A stretch of 64,000 nt of DNA from Viscum album (GCA_963277665.1 OY728163.1:1901422644-1901486643); one strand, 5' to 3'. Counted from the first letter of the stretch, positions 47,870 to 62,927 are shown. The notes: generated by a model not told the origin, from the letters alone. Numbers and translations are program-made.

Positions 47870-48810
47870 TACATACATAATAATAGTAATTATAAGATCA
47901 TAAATGTCATATATATTCATTAAATATATCCTATTGCCCAGAAATGTCAAGAACGATTAAGAAAATGAGTCATGTCTCTTTGTAGAAGTGGTAGTCCACA
48001 CATATTCATGAATGATGTTGTAATTTCTCATATGATTTAAAGTATATAAAAAATGACAGTACAATTAAATAAAAAAAATTATAGTAACAAAATTTACCAA
48101 TTACATTAATATGGTTATACATTATCCATATGATCTTAAGGAATATTGAAACATGGAATATATTAGAAAAATCAATTAACTTGTATTTGGGATAACACTT
48201 TTGGATTACACCATAAGACATCAATGGTTTGTAATATGGGAAGAAAAAAAGTCATATTACATAGGGTGTAAAAATAGTATGACATTTGGGATGGTCTTTA
48301 CTGAATTACATAGATCAATGTGCTCCTATATGTGAATATATGTGTTTCCATATTATAATTTATATGGTTTGTACTCATGTAAATATTAATAAATTATAAT
48401 ATAAAATTCTCATATTCAAGTGAATCTACCACAAAAAATACACAAAAATTCATAGATATTATAGTAGTTAGAAGAATTAATTTCAAACAATAGTATGTAT
48501 TCAGCTTTGTAGTTTATTTGGATTCTAATCTCTCTAAATTATCCCCCCATTGAACTTTTTAATTTAAATATAGTTATAATGTTTTAGCATAGATGCAAAT
48601 AATTATATTAAAAAATTCAACACACCAAAAATATTGTAATTATAAATCTAAATATGAGTATCGTTTTATCTGAAAAATTTTATTTAATTGGAAAAAATTC
48701 ATTTTTCATTATATATTCATAAAAAAGAACATTTTTTCATAAAAATTAATTTTTAAAGATAAAACTGAATTTATTCAAATATTATTCCCAGAAAAAACCA
48801 TTAACTGAGG
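47870..48810. repeat. dispersed repeat, copy 2
   Basis: It aligns with about 560-1440. Anchors are AGTGGTAGTCCA at 47988, AATGATGTTGTAA at about 48010, the CCCCCCATT block at 48543 and TTATTCCCAG at 48785. The offset to copy 1 stays near 47.3 kb across the block. Orientation is the same as copy 1. Confidence 0.45.
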
Positions 48811-49189
48811 GTTAAATTTTTTAATTTTTTATATTATATAGAATCTCATTATATTAATACATTTTTAGAGATCAGTAAAGGAATTTTTTAGGGAAAAATT
48901 ATTATTTGATATTTAAATGCACTTATTTTTATTTTTATAAAATTTATACCCAAATAATTAATTTAACACCTATGTTAAAAATAAATCCTTATATGTTTAA
49001 TTATTTAATTTAATTTGTCTTTAAAACTTTCATAATAAAACTAATTCTCATTATCATAATAATTTAAAGTAGTTTTGTATGATCAAATTTTTTTTATAAG
49101 ATAGTTGTGTTATTTTCCTATTGGTTAAGGAATCCATGTTTTTATATATCATCTTAGTATCAAATCAATGGTGAATTTATTTTTGTGAT

Positions 49190-50210
49190 TTTCATACCCC
49201 AAAATGGTAGGGTGAAGTTCATGGCCTAAAGAGGTGGTCTATTGCGTAGGTACTATGATGGTGGTAGGAGGACACATAAAGGGGTGTCAGTCATCAATCC
49301 TATAATGGATTATAATGAAAATCTATAATATGCAGTAGTTAGGGTTTTTTGTGGGGTTTCATTCTGGAAGTGGCGTTTGTGGTCTATTAGAGAAATGAGT
49401 TGAGTGATGATGGAGGGTGAAGCCCTGGTGTGGTAGATACCATTTGGTTACGTAGAATGTTTACGATGGCACAAGATCATATGATGTGGTGTTTTTGGTG
49501 CACTATATAAAAATTGGGACATTGGGTCACTATGATTTCCTATATGATTTGATATTGGGACATTTATTTTATATTCTTTGTTACTATAGGCCTACGGGTA
49601 ATGTCAAAGGGTTGACTCTCATCCTTGTCCTGGAATAGGGTTGGTTTCATAACTAAAAAAGAGGGTGTTCCCTACCTATTTGATGAATAAATAAAACACC
49701 CTAGTATAATTAGATATTATTTTAAAAAATTAAATTTCTTGTAAAAAACAAATTATGTTATTCTTTTTATAATGTATGATAATTATTCACATAATTTCAT
49801 TCTTTCTTGATTTACAAGAAATTGAACACATTTTTTTATTAATTCTAAAAAAAATTAAATTATAGAGTTATTAGATGGCTTAGGTTGTGCAGTGAGTGAT
49901 GCAATTACCTATACATGACTGAATACTATGAATGTGGATGTTGACATAGAATGTTGGTATTGATTTTATGTGGGATACGAATGGATTTAAGATAATTTAT
50001 TGGGTTGATGGTCAATGTTAGGGGTGGTTTTATGGTGTCTATTTCAAGTATGAAGGGGTGATTTATAGTTTTTGAATAACAATTAAAATTATTGGTAATG
50101 TTGGAAACTATAATTTTTAGATTGTTGGATTCCATGATAAGGGAATTAATTCCGCTAGATTTTAAATGAATAGAATTATGGTTTATATCATAAGTGACAG
50201 GAAGCACTAA
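49190..50210 (+). other. GC-richer island of unknown origin, possible LINE ORF1 trace
   Basis: This stands out as G-rich on the plus strand against AT-rich surroundings. At about 50027-50100 the plus strand reads VYFKYEGVIYSF, which resembles the V.YEG...CF segment before the zinc knuckle of plant LINE ORF1 proteins, but the cysteines are not there. A 93-residue frame on the minus strand (49926-50207) shows no domain. The match is too weak to name; an old TE fragment is the likeliest origin. Confidence 0.25.
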
Positions 50211-53200
50211 GCATAAATGACCTAAGAAATATATTTTTTTAAATCTAAATAGTATAACCTAGACATTTATTTGGTGGTTATAAATATTATGAACTAAATT
50301 ATGAATTTTATATAATTTTCATACTCAATATAAATATATTCATAATTATTGAGTAAAAATAATATAAAATTTAGTAAATTTATATTATTATTCAAAAATA
50401 TATTTTTTAAAAAGTTAATTTTATTTATTATGTTGATAAAATTGTATAAATAATATATTAAACATTTGAAAATTTATTTTATAAAAATAAATTCATTTCG
50501 TAAATATTATTATGAATGTTAACCTAGAGTGAAATTTTGTTATTTTTTAAAAAATATTGGTTTTTATATGAATAGTTTGAAATACTAACTTAGAAAATAT
50601 AGAAATTTATTACCATTGAGAAATCCCCAAAACATTTTTATGTTGATGAGAAATTAAAATATTACCCATTTAGTTATATTTAATCTATATAATTAAATTT
50701 TAATCAAAATTAAACATGATATTAGTATTATAGAACTTTTAGAATTAAAGTTAATTTCTTTTGAAAAAAACATTTCTTCATCACCCATTATAATATTATT
50801 ATAATATTAAAATCTTCAAATTACAGATATAAAAATGGGTAAACTAGATTCAATATTTGAAATAGAATTTATTAATAATTTTTAATAAGGTCAAATTATT
50901 TTTTTCATAATGAATAGTAACAACTGTTAAAATGTATCACAATGGTAAATGGTTAAATCCAGAAATTAGAGTTAAAAATAATATGATTCGGAATAAAAAT
51001 ATACACTCAAATAATAATTTATTCTGTTGGATATTTGTATCATTGAAATTTTCATCCATTTATGAATTATATGGACTCTGCTTCCATGTTAATTTTATTT
51101 TTTCCTTTATAATATTTTTGTAAAATTTAAAGAAAAAAATGTAACTTTATTACTTTTAAAAACAATAATATTTTGTGACAGAGATATAAATAACATATAT
51201 AAAATTATAAATAGTCATATTAATGTTAAATAGTTTTTCAATAATGGTAATTTATTTTTAATTTTAATTAATAAAATAATTTTAATAAAATTTCATTCAA
51301 TGTTCATATAAAATCTATTTAATTAATATGAAAATTGATTAAATTATATTAAAAATATTAAGATTAATATAAACTTAATTAATTATTGTTTTCCATGAAT
51401 TTCACAGATTTATTTGACATTCTAATAAGGTGATAAATTTATAGATTTTAATTAATCTATTTATATGTTGTTTTGAAATTAAAATTAAATTAATAGTTAC
51501 AGTAATGACATATATGATATTTATTAACAAATAATAATTTACTAAATAATATTAAATTTATAAAAAATCATCACCCATCAGATTTGGATATGAATTAACG
51601 TACAAAATGTGGTCAAATTATTTTCCAATTATCCTTTTATAGTAATTTTCATTAGCCTAATAGAGTAAAAACATTGTTATTGTGATATTATTCAAAAGTG
51701 TTAATGTGGATTAAAACTAAGAGATGAGGAAAAATTCCAAATAAAAAATATTCCAAAATTTATTGAATGATATTATTTAGAGATATTTTGGTCCTATAAT
51801 AAAACTATATGAGTTTGGTTCTTTTTTATCATAAAATAAATTGAAATTAATTTATTATTGTAAGAAACTCCCAATGTTCCCCTCCCATAACTAATAAAAT
51901 GACACCTTTTCACTATTTTTTCACACATCATCAACATTTTATTACATCCAAACTATATCCATATCATTTCTATTATTCCATTAATAAATCATAAAATCCA
52001 TTATTTTGATTTTAAAACACTCATATAATGGAATTTCATGTAAACCATATGTTTTTCTTTGAAGAAGATTTATTAATCTTAACCAATATTTTTTTTATCT
52101 AATATTTCACAACCATAAAATATATTTTATCCAATATTATATAATCACATCATCATGTATCATATAATGACATGTTTTTATGTCAATTTAATTCCATATA
52201 TGAATACACTCTACCATTAAATGAGAGATAAAATTATTGTTTGTGTGTAAGACAGACTACAATCTTGCAAGCTGATGTAATTAATTTTCCATTACCAAAA
52301 ATCATAAATTGTTTTAATGATAGATTTAATATATATTTATGGTACTCATATAATATATTTTATTCTAAAAAGATAATATATTATAAATTATCACAAAATT
52401 TAATTCGTTCAAAAATTATAATGTCGTTCGTGCGTCCATGTAGATTACCACATCCATGAAGCGATGAATTTCATTTATCATTACCACATAAAATTAAATA
52501 AATATATATATATTAATATATTTATATTTTAAATTATAAATATATATGGGTAAAATAATTCTTCACATTTTTTCATTATTTTTTAATACGGAAGTGTTAC
52601 TCATTTATACATATAGCTTATCGTCTTGATGACTGTATCACAGTTCAATTTCTATAATTGTATTTCAAGGTTTTTTTTAAAATAATATTTTATTAATAAA
52701 AATGATAATTATTTTATTATTATTACTATAATTCTAATCTAAAAATTAACACTTTTACCATATTCAAACTATAAAAGTCAGTTTTGATATATAAACAATG
52801 TATATTCCAACTATCAAATGTGAACATAATTGAATAATTAATTATATATAACATTGTATTAAATATAATATAATTTACAATAAATATAATAAAGATTCCC
52901 AATAATGTAAATAACTATCATTCATTTATTATTCTGATAGAAAATGAATATACGTAATGAGTGGGGCCAAAGGTAAGGGTGTTTGAAACTCAATTTAGTT
53001 TCATTAGGCTATATATTTTTTATTGTATTTGATATTCTAAAATTATGTCTGTAATTAATTTTTATTATTTTATTATTTATTTCCAACAATTTTTGGTGGA
53101 TATACAATAGATAAAAAATAAATTAAATGATTAATTCTCACTTGAACTTTATGGTTTTGAATATATTTCATCTCAACTTCCACCCCATTAAGAAATATAT

Positions 53201-56200
53201 GGTGTTATGAGGTTATCTATTTTAATGAAAAATGTCTAAAAATCCTTGATATACTATATAATGGATATATTTATATTTTTGGTATTTAAGGTTTCATTTG
53301 ATTTCATATATTTCAAGTTGTAGTGATTCAATATCAATTAATGTGGTAAGGGTTTAATTAATAATCTCATCATTTTTCATAATTACTTATATTTAGGTGT
53401 ATAGTGGGGCAATTATTTTATCATTCAATCTTAAGTAAATATTATATTCCTATCCTATGTTTATTTATTGAAATTACATTTTTTCCTTTCATTTTAAACA
53501 CTTTAATTACTCATGATAATTAAATGAATTTTTATGGAAAACCGACATGTTTTTCTACTCCGTCAATTTTTTTTTCTTCGACACCCATATTTTCATTAAA
53601 ACATTTTTTATAATATCCATTGATATTATCCAATGATTTTTTATATGATATTTCTCCCATGAATAAATTTTTTAAAATTTCTTAAAAATGAATATTCTTT
53701 ATATTGTCCAAATAATGTTCTTTTTTACTATTTACTAAAAAATTGATATGACTTTATGATTTTATGTACTCGTATTAAAACAAAATTTCCCACAAATATG
53801 AATGAACAATACATTGAGTCTTACTTTATATTTTTACCAAATTCTTCTCAAAATATCTACTTTTCATAATATTATAAAAATATTTTGTTTTAAAATGTAG
53901 ATATAAAAATAAAAAGGTTATTTTTCTCAATAATATTTTTATTTATTTTTTTATACTATTTATATTAATCTAAAATGACAACCCAATCATTATTCTCATG
54001 TGATATATTATAATTAACCCACAATTATTCATTGATTACATGGTTTACGATCATTTTGAAATTGTAAAGTATAAATTTATTTATTATAGTTCTTCATATG
54101 AAGTCTTTTTTTAATAACACATGTTGATTATTTTGTATATTTTATTAATAAGATGAATAAATTGTACTTATTACATGATAGAGGTGTCTCAAAATTAATT
54201 CCCATGATTCAGTGGTTATTCTCATAAAACAATCCAGTCTTATAGCCATATTAAAAAAAATTGTTTGTCTTTAGTTTAAACTACCATGGCACAAGGAATT
54301 TATGATAAGTTTCATATTTCAATAATTAAGCATTTTGAAATTATAAAATAAATTATTTATCTCCATGTGATCATTTTATTATCTCGGATTACCATGGATT
54401 AGCTTCATACTCAAGTAATAATTTATATAGAATTTTTTGATCATTATTTATTCCTATAAAATTATTCATCATTCTCTTATTATTTATTAAATAGAATAAA
54501 TTTTCATTTATTTACTTTTGAATTTTGAATATAATTTTTTTATTGAATGATAAATTATATTATACATAGCACTTCACATGAATTTTAGGTCACCATTTAT
54601 TTGTTTTCATTCCCAATAATATTAAAAATTAATGATTAAATAAGATTAAGTATCTAAAATATTTAGTTTCAATATATTGAAATCTTAATTTTGACATGTT
54701 ATATGATGTTAATTTCAATATCTAATTTACCATGCTAGAAAAACTGTTCTGTCATTTTTCAATTGGATGTCCTATATCTTGTGCTAATGAAATAATGTAT
54801 CCCTCAATCCTGGGATACTTGATTCTAGGTATTTACAGTTTTTATGATTGAATTTTTAGATGATACCTTGAAAATTGAATTAAATAAAGAAAATATTATG
54901 AAACATAACTCTATGAGTGACTTTGAGTATTCTTATATGTATATAATTATATCCAAAAAATTGTGTAAGGTATAGATTATGGGGTTTTCCAATAAATAAA
55001 TCCATATATGGATACTAAAAGTGCACTTGGTTTCAGAACAAATGCATCATGGGGTAATAACTCTGAAAAGATAATATGGAGTATACATTTTCCACCATTC
55101 GATGAAAAGGTGAGTGTTACCTTACTGCACTTCTGGTGTGAAACTCTTACTAGATATTAATTTTATAATTCTAATTTTCTATATAATCCATTATAAACGA
55201 TTTTCATATATGATTAAAATGAATGATTTTTGGAAAACAAAAGTACAATTATATTGAAATGAATGTGCCATGATTATGAGATACCATAAATTATTATGTC
55301 ATTTCCCATTAGGATAACTTTTTCTCATATAATTATTTTTGGTTTTAGTCTTTTTTTTAACCACAAGGAATCGTATTAACACTGGAGGTGATAGAAAATT
55401 AGGTGATTGTAGGAATTAAATTTGGATGATGATTTGAGAGAAATAAATTGTTATTATGTATACTAAATTATCATAATAAATGATTCAAAAATTAAATCAT
55501 AACCAAATCATATAATCGTGAATGAAAATAAGGATAGTGTTTTCTAAGAGATCCAATAGTCGATGAAAGTGAAGAAGAAAGACACAATTTTTTATGTGCC
55601 TAAAATGGGGAAATGAAAGACCCTGCAAAACATATCCAAGGAAGAGGAATATTCTTTCTATGAGAAAACAAAGTATATAGATCCGTTATTTTTTAAATAT
55701 TAAAACATATTATATGTGGGAAACATGATAATTATTTCATCCAATTTCCTATTACATGGGTTTACATCTACAACATGGAAGGAAATATGCCCTTAAAATC
55801 ACTGATGTAGACTTATTTTTATGTTTTTGTATATGGATTTGATAATTATGTTTGTGAAGTTTTAAATCAATGGTTTTTTTGTTATAAAATTCATGAACAA
55901 TATATGTATTGTTCTACATTTTTATCTTTATGTATTTGGGAGAATTTATAAAATTTTGGAGTTGACATTGAAAAGTAATTTAAATTTAAGGTGATATTTT
56001 ATAAAACAAACATGATTAATGAGAAGATAACCATTAATACGTACTTGATTTTGATTTAATAATTTTTTTCTTTGGATAATTTAATGATTAAAATTGATGA
56101 AGTAAATTAGATTGTATTGGTGACCTTGAAAATGATTAGTAAATTAGTGTAAATGTAATCTATTATGATGTTTATTGCATTTTCATATTCATGGAATATA

Positions 56201-56639
56201 TTTTATAGTTGATGATTTTATTTCATAAATAAATATATTGTTAATTTTAGAAGTAGTTATTATATAATTATGGTTTTATGGTTATCAGGGTTTTCAAACA
56301 TTTTGTTGTGAAATTTAGAGTTTCATTATAATGTTTTAGCGATTAATGTTAAGATTATTTTTTAAATTTAGTGTCCTCCATTCAAAAGTTTTGAAATTTT
56401 ATTTTCGCCAGATGTATATTCAAGGGGTAAAAAGGATAAATACATATTGAAATAGTTATGTTCTAAATTAGGTACTAATTTTTATGTTTAGATATTAACA
56501 TATTTTATTATATAACATTTTAAATCATTTTTTTTGTAAATAGATAAAGACATATGGAATGATATTTCAATCCTTTTTTGATTATATGATATATTAAAAA
56601 AATTATTCAAGAAAAAAATTTCAAAATTAATATTCATTT

Positions 56640-57069
56640 AATGGAGTGTAAAATGATGTGAAAATTGATCGAAGCACATCCATGTGATAGTGTTTTTCTT
56701 ATGGAGTAAAAATATATCAATTAAATTTTCTAATGTTTTCAATATTTATAATAAAATAATCCACCATATTTATGGAATGGATCACGGTATAAAAATTTAT
56801 AAATTTACCTTCACTTCTAAGGAATCAATGGTTTTATTCAACCAGCATAGATATCTGTATTTGTTATCCTTAATTTTCTCATAATCATGTTTTCTATCAC
56901 TCTCTATAGGTCCATGGGTGATAGATTTATACTACTTGTCTATAGTTTTACATCCAATTCACATTCTCCTATTTTGAAGCATTTTAATAATTATTATAGA
57001 TGAAAATTGAATTTAAATTTCAATATTTTTATGAGGATATATTACTAACAGATTTATGATGTGGGTTTT
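56640..57069 (+). pseudogene. TE-E: end of a gypsy pol (integrase tail)
   Basis: DSVFLMESKNIS-like sequence (one stop) at about 56688, then KFSNVFNIYNKIIHH and IKIYKFTFTSKE, lines up in spacing with GD.VFLKVSP, RFGK.GKLSPR.IGPF and VAYRLALPP of gypsy integrase tails. KFQYFYEDILL at about 57017 resembles the KYP.LFED end. TGTAACATC follows at 57070, resembling the TGTAACACC that begins the TE-A 3' LTR. It is heavily decayed. The call rests on order and spacing rather than identity, so it is tentative. Confidence 0.4.
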
Positions 57070-60000
57070 TGTAACATCATGTTATTTTAAAAGGAAAAAC
57101 TATGTTTAATATCATATTGAATACCCTAAATCCTGGATAATAAAGTAACTAAATATTATTATGTAATGGTTATAAAATAAGTGTTTTAATGGGGATAATT
57201 AATGACATAATATAAAATTTTAAAATATAGTTTACACGTTTTTATTAAAAAAAATAATCCTCTTCTAATTAATTAGAAATGAAATTAAAATCCAAAATAT
57301 TTTGAAATTAGTGGTTCCACAAATACATTTTCTTTGACCACAATGAAATTATATATTAAAAAATTTATATAATCTCAATTTCTGATTGAGAATAATTAAA
57401 TATATAAGTTATATATTAAATATTTTTTAAAAAAATACATCCTTTATTTTTTATTGTAAAACTAGAATATATCAAATTTTAAATATAAAATGTAATATTT
57501 TTCTAAAAGAAAATTTTTCCTCCATTTAAGTGAGAAACTATTTTAAAAATTAATTGTGACATATTTATAAATTTCATTTTTCAAAATACAATTCATTTTT
57601 TATATAATAATATCAAACTATTTTAATGGTTAATTTTTGGTATTTTTAAGAGAATAATCATTTTTGATGAATTGTTAAAGTACTAAATTTTAATTTAAAA
57701 CTGACTTTTGGTCTATGTGATTTTTAATGTAAAATTATATTTTCAACTTACTTTAAAGTCAATTATATCTATTATACATCAATTAATATAATTTTATTAA
57801 TTTTAATAATTTTCATATTTATTTTTTATATATAAACCATTCAATTTATTGAACATTTTCACTTTAAAACCCTACATTCTTGTCTCATCTGTGAAATTAA
57901 TTTGAATGTAATTGTTTAAATAATGTAAATTATATTTTCTAAAAATGATTCTGTATTTGGAATCTGAATGCCAAATTTTTTTTAAGGTTGTTTAAATTTT
58001 TATACATAACAAAGTTATTATGGAAATAAATATCCATCGCACGGTATAAGTAAAATAATTAAATGAGAAAAGGATAAAAGGAAAAAAGCATAAAATTCAT
58101 ATATAATACTAATTTAAAGAACTTTTTGATTTTTTCATTAAAAATAAAAATAATTTATAGCATTATATACCAAAACAATTCATTTTAATTAAGGTCGCAT
58201 CAATATAGTTGGTTATAAATATGAAATTTAATTATTTAATCACATAAAATCACCCCTCCTCAAATATAAATATAACTATCACCACCCCATTTATCAAAAA
58301 ACATAATTTAAGATTCTAAAATATCTACCAAAACCTCTCCACCTCGCTCTCTCATAGTATATGTGTGGAAGGTCTCAACAAATTCCATTTCAATGGTCTC
58401 TATAGGACTATATAAAGAGGTGAAATTTAATAGGTAATTTTTCAAAGCACGTCTTTTATGTTCTTTTCATCTTCTATTTTCTCCTCACCTCTATAATCCA
58501 TCATGGAATTATAAATAAAAATATTTTATAAAATATTTTTTTATTTTTATAATATAATATCTCATATACATTTCATTTCTCAAATCCTCTTATTCAATGA
58601 GACAAAACTTATTGTCCAAATTATGGTAGTTAATTGTGTCCCTAAATAATGATTCTTTGTTTTCCATTAACAGCTTCATTGCTGGTCAAAAGAGTATAAT
58701 TATTGTTAAATAATATTTTAGTAGGTATATTAAAACTTATTTCATGTAAATTAACTAATATATAATCCTAATATAAAATAAAATGAAACTAGTTCGTGGT
58801 GTTTGGATAAACTGTCAAAATAAACTAAACATTTATAATTAGCATTTTATCAAATGATCCATCCTCATACTGGAAACTAGAATGATATATGGAACCATTT
58901 ATACTTATACAATCCAATTAATCCTTTTTAATTCTACTTATTGTGTTTTAATCCCATTTTATTTGAGCACCCATAGTTCTACAAATATGATCCATTTATA
59001 AGAAACATTGAAATGAATTCACCTAATAGCATTAAATTAGTGAAATATTATTAAAAATGGGTCATGATTTGTTTTAAAATCATAAAATTTGGTATTTTAA
59101 AAAATATTATATTTCATTAATAATATAATAACATTATTTAAATTATAATAAAAGAGTTAATAAATTGTAAAACTACAGGGAATCATGAGGAAAGGGATTC
59201 TCATCTCCTATTTTTCATCGGTGATATATACTACATATTCATCGCTAAAATAATTTGAGTTGCGTATAGTCATCATATTGATATAACATATCATGAATCT
59301 CAATATATTCATTTTATTTATTATTTTATTTGATAATTATAACCTTAATGGGGCATATTATTCTAATTAATACAATAATTAAGGGAATTACATACCCAAT
59401 TTCTATTTTTGGGGTTAAACTTGAATATCATGATTATGTCATACTAATATTATTTATGAAATTAATTTTGATTAAATTATGTTGTAATTAAATTTGTTTA
59501 ATATGTATTTATATTGGACACACAAAATTTAGTCATTTAATTAACAATCCCTTCAATGATATAACATTTCTAAGGAAATGTCTTTTAAAATAATTTTTAA
59601 AAACATCCCTTTTCAGAAATAACTTTTTATTACATGTATTTAGTGAATTGAATTTATCACTTTCATGTCCCGTTAAAATTTTGAATCATACATTATTTTT
59701 TTATATGTTTAATTCTTATTAAAAAAAATTTCCATTTTATGTTCATGGTTCTTCATGATGGTTGATTTCAAAATAAAAATATTAATTTATTGACTCTTTT
59801 TATAATTGAATATTTAATTATTTATGTTTATGTAATATATAATGTGAATTATTTATTATGAAGGTTGGTAATTGGGGGAATAAATGTTTGGTGTTTATTT
59901 GATAAACTAATTATGAGTTCTTACATGTTAAACCAATGATGGATTGTTCAGTGATAAACAAAGAACTGGTGGTTATATTCGAACACCCAATGTATTGAGT

Positions 60001-61367
60001 ACTCCAAAGTCTAAGAATTGCCATATGGGTTACTCTATTTCTAATATCCAGAAGTAAAATTTTGATACATATTACCTAATTATATTTTATATTTATTCTA
60101 AATAATTTTAAGAATGTATTTTTTTCAAAATGTAGGATACTGATATTTTTGAAATGATGATTCCTTTTTTGAAATAAAATAATATATTTTTATGAAAATG
60201 TTTCTCTAGATTTATTTTATAAAAATGGGTTTTGTTCTTTCATGGACCATATTGGTATTTATCTTCTTCCCCTGTTTAACAAAAACTCACTATATTTAAT
60301 GTTTACTGGAGACAATTATGAGATAAATGGGAAAATTAGGTTGATTTTTTTCTAGAGAAATCTTGTTTTATTTTTTAGAAATTATTTTTATTGAAAAAAT
60401 TGATACTGTGTAGATTGGTCCACAGGTAATTTATTGATTTATTTTTTAAGGTTATGTCCAAACTACATAATAGTATAAACCCAAAATATCATTGGGATTT
60501 AAAAAAATCGAGTTCTAATTTAAAATCACTTATATATTTGTTGTTTAAAGTCGGGTCATTAGAGTCAGTATTTGAGCATGGTTTAGAATACATTAAAGTT
60601 TATGATGTTGTTAAATATTATGCTATGTTTATTGTATAAATATAATGGTTATAATGGTTGGTATATTTATAGTTATTCTGGATAAATTTATTGAGTTTGA
60701 TAAAACTTGAGTAAGGAAATCATTTTATTTATATAATTCATATGATTGTGTATTATGGTTTTTTTTATTTTATTACACAAGCATTTTTTGTTTTAGTAAA
60801 TGGATAGATACTTCGGGAACTGATATAAAAATACAAGTGATATAAAATGATGTGGTTGTATAAAAAAAATCAAATGAAATAGGAGTTGTAATGAAAAATA
60901 TTATTTTTATTCAAAACCAACTATCAGGAGAAATGATTAACCACTTGAACCACGGTGAGTTAAGTTATTCATTAAATATGAGATAAATGAATTCATGTGG
61001 AATATCAGGTAAAACTATCATAAAATTAAATATATTAAATAACCTATTTGTTCATAATTTTAAAATAAAAACCTAATAAAATGTTTCAAAATGATATAAT
61101 TATTTTTTATATGAGGAAACAGATCTAATAATGTAAAAATAATTCAAGAAAGAAATAAGTGTTTAGTTAACTGTATAAAGGATATATATTATTTTACCTG
61201 GTAAACAATTTTATGATTTAATTGTGGGAATTCTGATTATTATTCTCATCAATTTCTTTGGATGAAGTCTCACGAATTATGTCAACAAGATGGTATAGAT
61301 AACTATTTTGTAAAACCAAATTCCCGTAAAATAAAATATGAGGAACCTAAAAATGCAATATGAAGGA
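57070..61367 (+). repeat. possible 3' LTR of TE-E and AT-rich flank
   Basis: It begins TGTAACATCATG and may share a pyrimidine-rich block (58250-58290, ACCCCTCC..CACCACCCC) with TE-A LTR position 3245-3300 at the same offset from the LTR start (about 1180 bp). No matching upstream LTR was found. The right end is unknown. No gene is visible in this stretch. Confidence 0.3.
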
Positions 61368-61534
61368 TGTAAGAACCCATTTTCTGGCTGTAAAAGACTT
61401 TGGAATATTCTTGATGTTATTCCAGAGCAGCGCCTTCAGACGGTGTGTGATTCTGAGCCCCGGTGTGGCCAGAATTCAGTTTCCAGTGCGTTCAAACTGA
61501 GAATGCCAAATAAATGGGAGAACTCCTAAACAGA

Positions 61535-61985
61535 ACTTCGGATCATAGATCTGAGTGTACGGATGGATCCGGAATGAGGCGTTTACCCTAGGAACAACAT
61601 AAAACTTGTCGGCGCAGGACTTTTGGACCCCTCGCTCGCTTTCGGAGCAAGGAACAGATAAATTAAATAATTAATTTATTCGTTTAACGGCTTAACACAA
61701 GTTTCTCTTAAACGGTGGATCGGATTGGAAAACTGAGGGTACAGTTGAGTCTGGAGCATGCTTTTTACCCTAGGAGGGGTATAGTTTTTTCAGGCGCGGC
61801 TCGTTTTTGAAAAATGGACCGGGGGCTTTTTTGTAATTTGGCGGTCCAGCTGCTAAGTTTAATAACTTTTGATCGGGGTCTCAGATTAAAATTATGAGAC
61901 CTCCGTTGTGCTCAGAGCGTGGTGTTTACCCTATAGGAGGCATAACCCCGACCCCATCGGGAGTTTCGGACGTGGGTTAATTTGA
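61535..61985 (+). repeat. three ~170-bp tandem units in TE-F LTR
   Basis: Each unit has a GATC-containing start and the core GTTTACCCTAGGA or a close variant, at 61580, 61763 and 61924. The core is followed by a CATA or TATA and GGCGC/CCCCG-rich sequence. Spacing is about 183 and 161 bp. Confidence 0.7.
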
Positions 61986-62920
61986 GGGTCGAAATAATTA
62001 AAAAATTTAATTATTTTGTTTCTTTATTTAAAAAAACCCTCCCCCTTTCCTTATCTTTTTCATCCCCTAGCAGAAGAAGGAGCTCAACCAAAGCAGCGCT
62101 ACTTCAAGCTCTCCTCCTCCATCCTCTCCAAGGTGTTGTGGGCGGCCGACGAATCGACAGCAAAGTTTCGGGCTTAGTCCCACGAGGTAGGATCTTGCTT
62201 CGTTTTTAAATTCCTGCACCTCCCTTTTAACTCGATTTTCTGCATAAATATTTTGTTAAATCTTTGATCAAAGCCCACATATTCATAGTAGAATTTATAG
62301 TCTGTCCAACACATTTTTTGGTTCCAAAATCGGAGACCCGACGCGCTCGCAATCACCCGCCGAAGGTTGCAGGTTTAGTTTGTTTTTCTGGACGGTTAGG
62401 AGTGTCTGGCCGATTCACGGTGGCAGGACCGGGCATCAGAGGCGACGGTCTGTGGAGGCTCCGGGCGAGTCAAAGGTTCACGACCGCAGGTGGCCAGGTG
62501 AGCCGGATGGAAAGCAGAGAGGGTCGAGGTTCTGGAGGTGGATCGACGGCTTTCCCAGGCGGCGCGGGTCGGGTCTTCAGTGGCTGAGGTAGCCGAGCAG
62601 CAGGCTGAGCGCTGCAAGCGAGGTATGAGGGTCTTCAGTAAGGAGCTGCGGCGAGACCGGGCAACAGCCGGTCAGACGGTAGGGCATCTCCAGGCAAGGG
62701 CGATGAGCAGCAGTGAGCTGCTGCGAGGCCGATCGTTGGTGACCCGGGTCGCGTGGGAGGAGGACCCTGCGGGTCTTCATGCTGAAGAAGATGACCAAAA
62801 AAAGAGAATAGATAAAAAAATAAGGGAAATGCGGGATTGAAAAAAAAAGAAGAATAAAAATATAGGGGTGTACGGCGGAAATAGGAAAAAAGGGGAATCA
62901 AAAATAAAATATAATTTTAA

Positions 62921-62927
62921 AATAATG

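Larger units (their letters stand above)
46627..56639. other. AT-rich TE sediment, no supported gene
   Basis: Frames are short and broken throughout. It contains the second copy of the dispersed repeat (47870-48810) and a GC-richer island (49190-50210), listed separately. The internal region and 5' LTR of TE-E should lie in the right half if TE-E was ever complete, but no gag, RT or RNase H motif could be defended. Confidence 0.5.

Noticed and set aside
49926..50207. 93-codon minus-strand frame in the GC-richer island.
   Set aside because: No domain; the plus strand gives the better, though weak, resemblance to a LINE protein.
62264..62840. Open frames of 70-107 codons in the TE-F LTR.
   Set aside because: Several overlap in different frames and strands in GC-rich LTR sequence; no start context, domain or homologous motif supports any.
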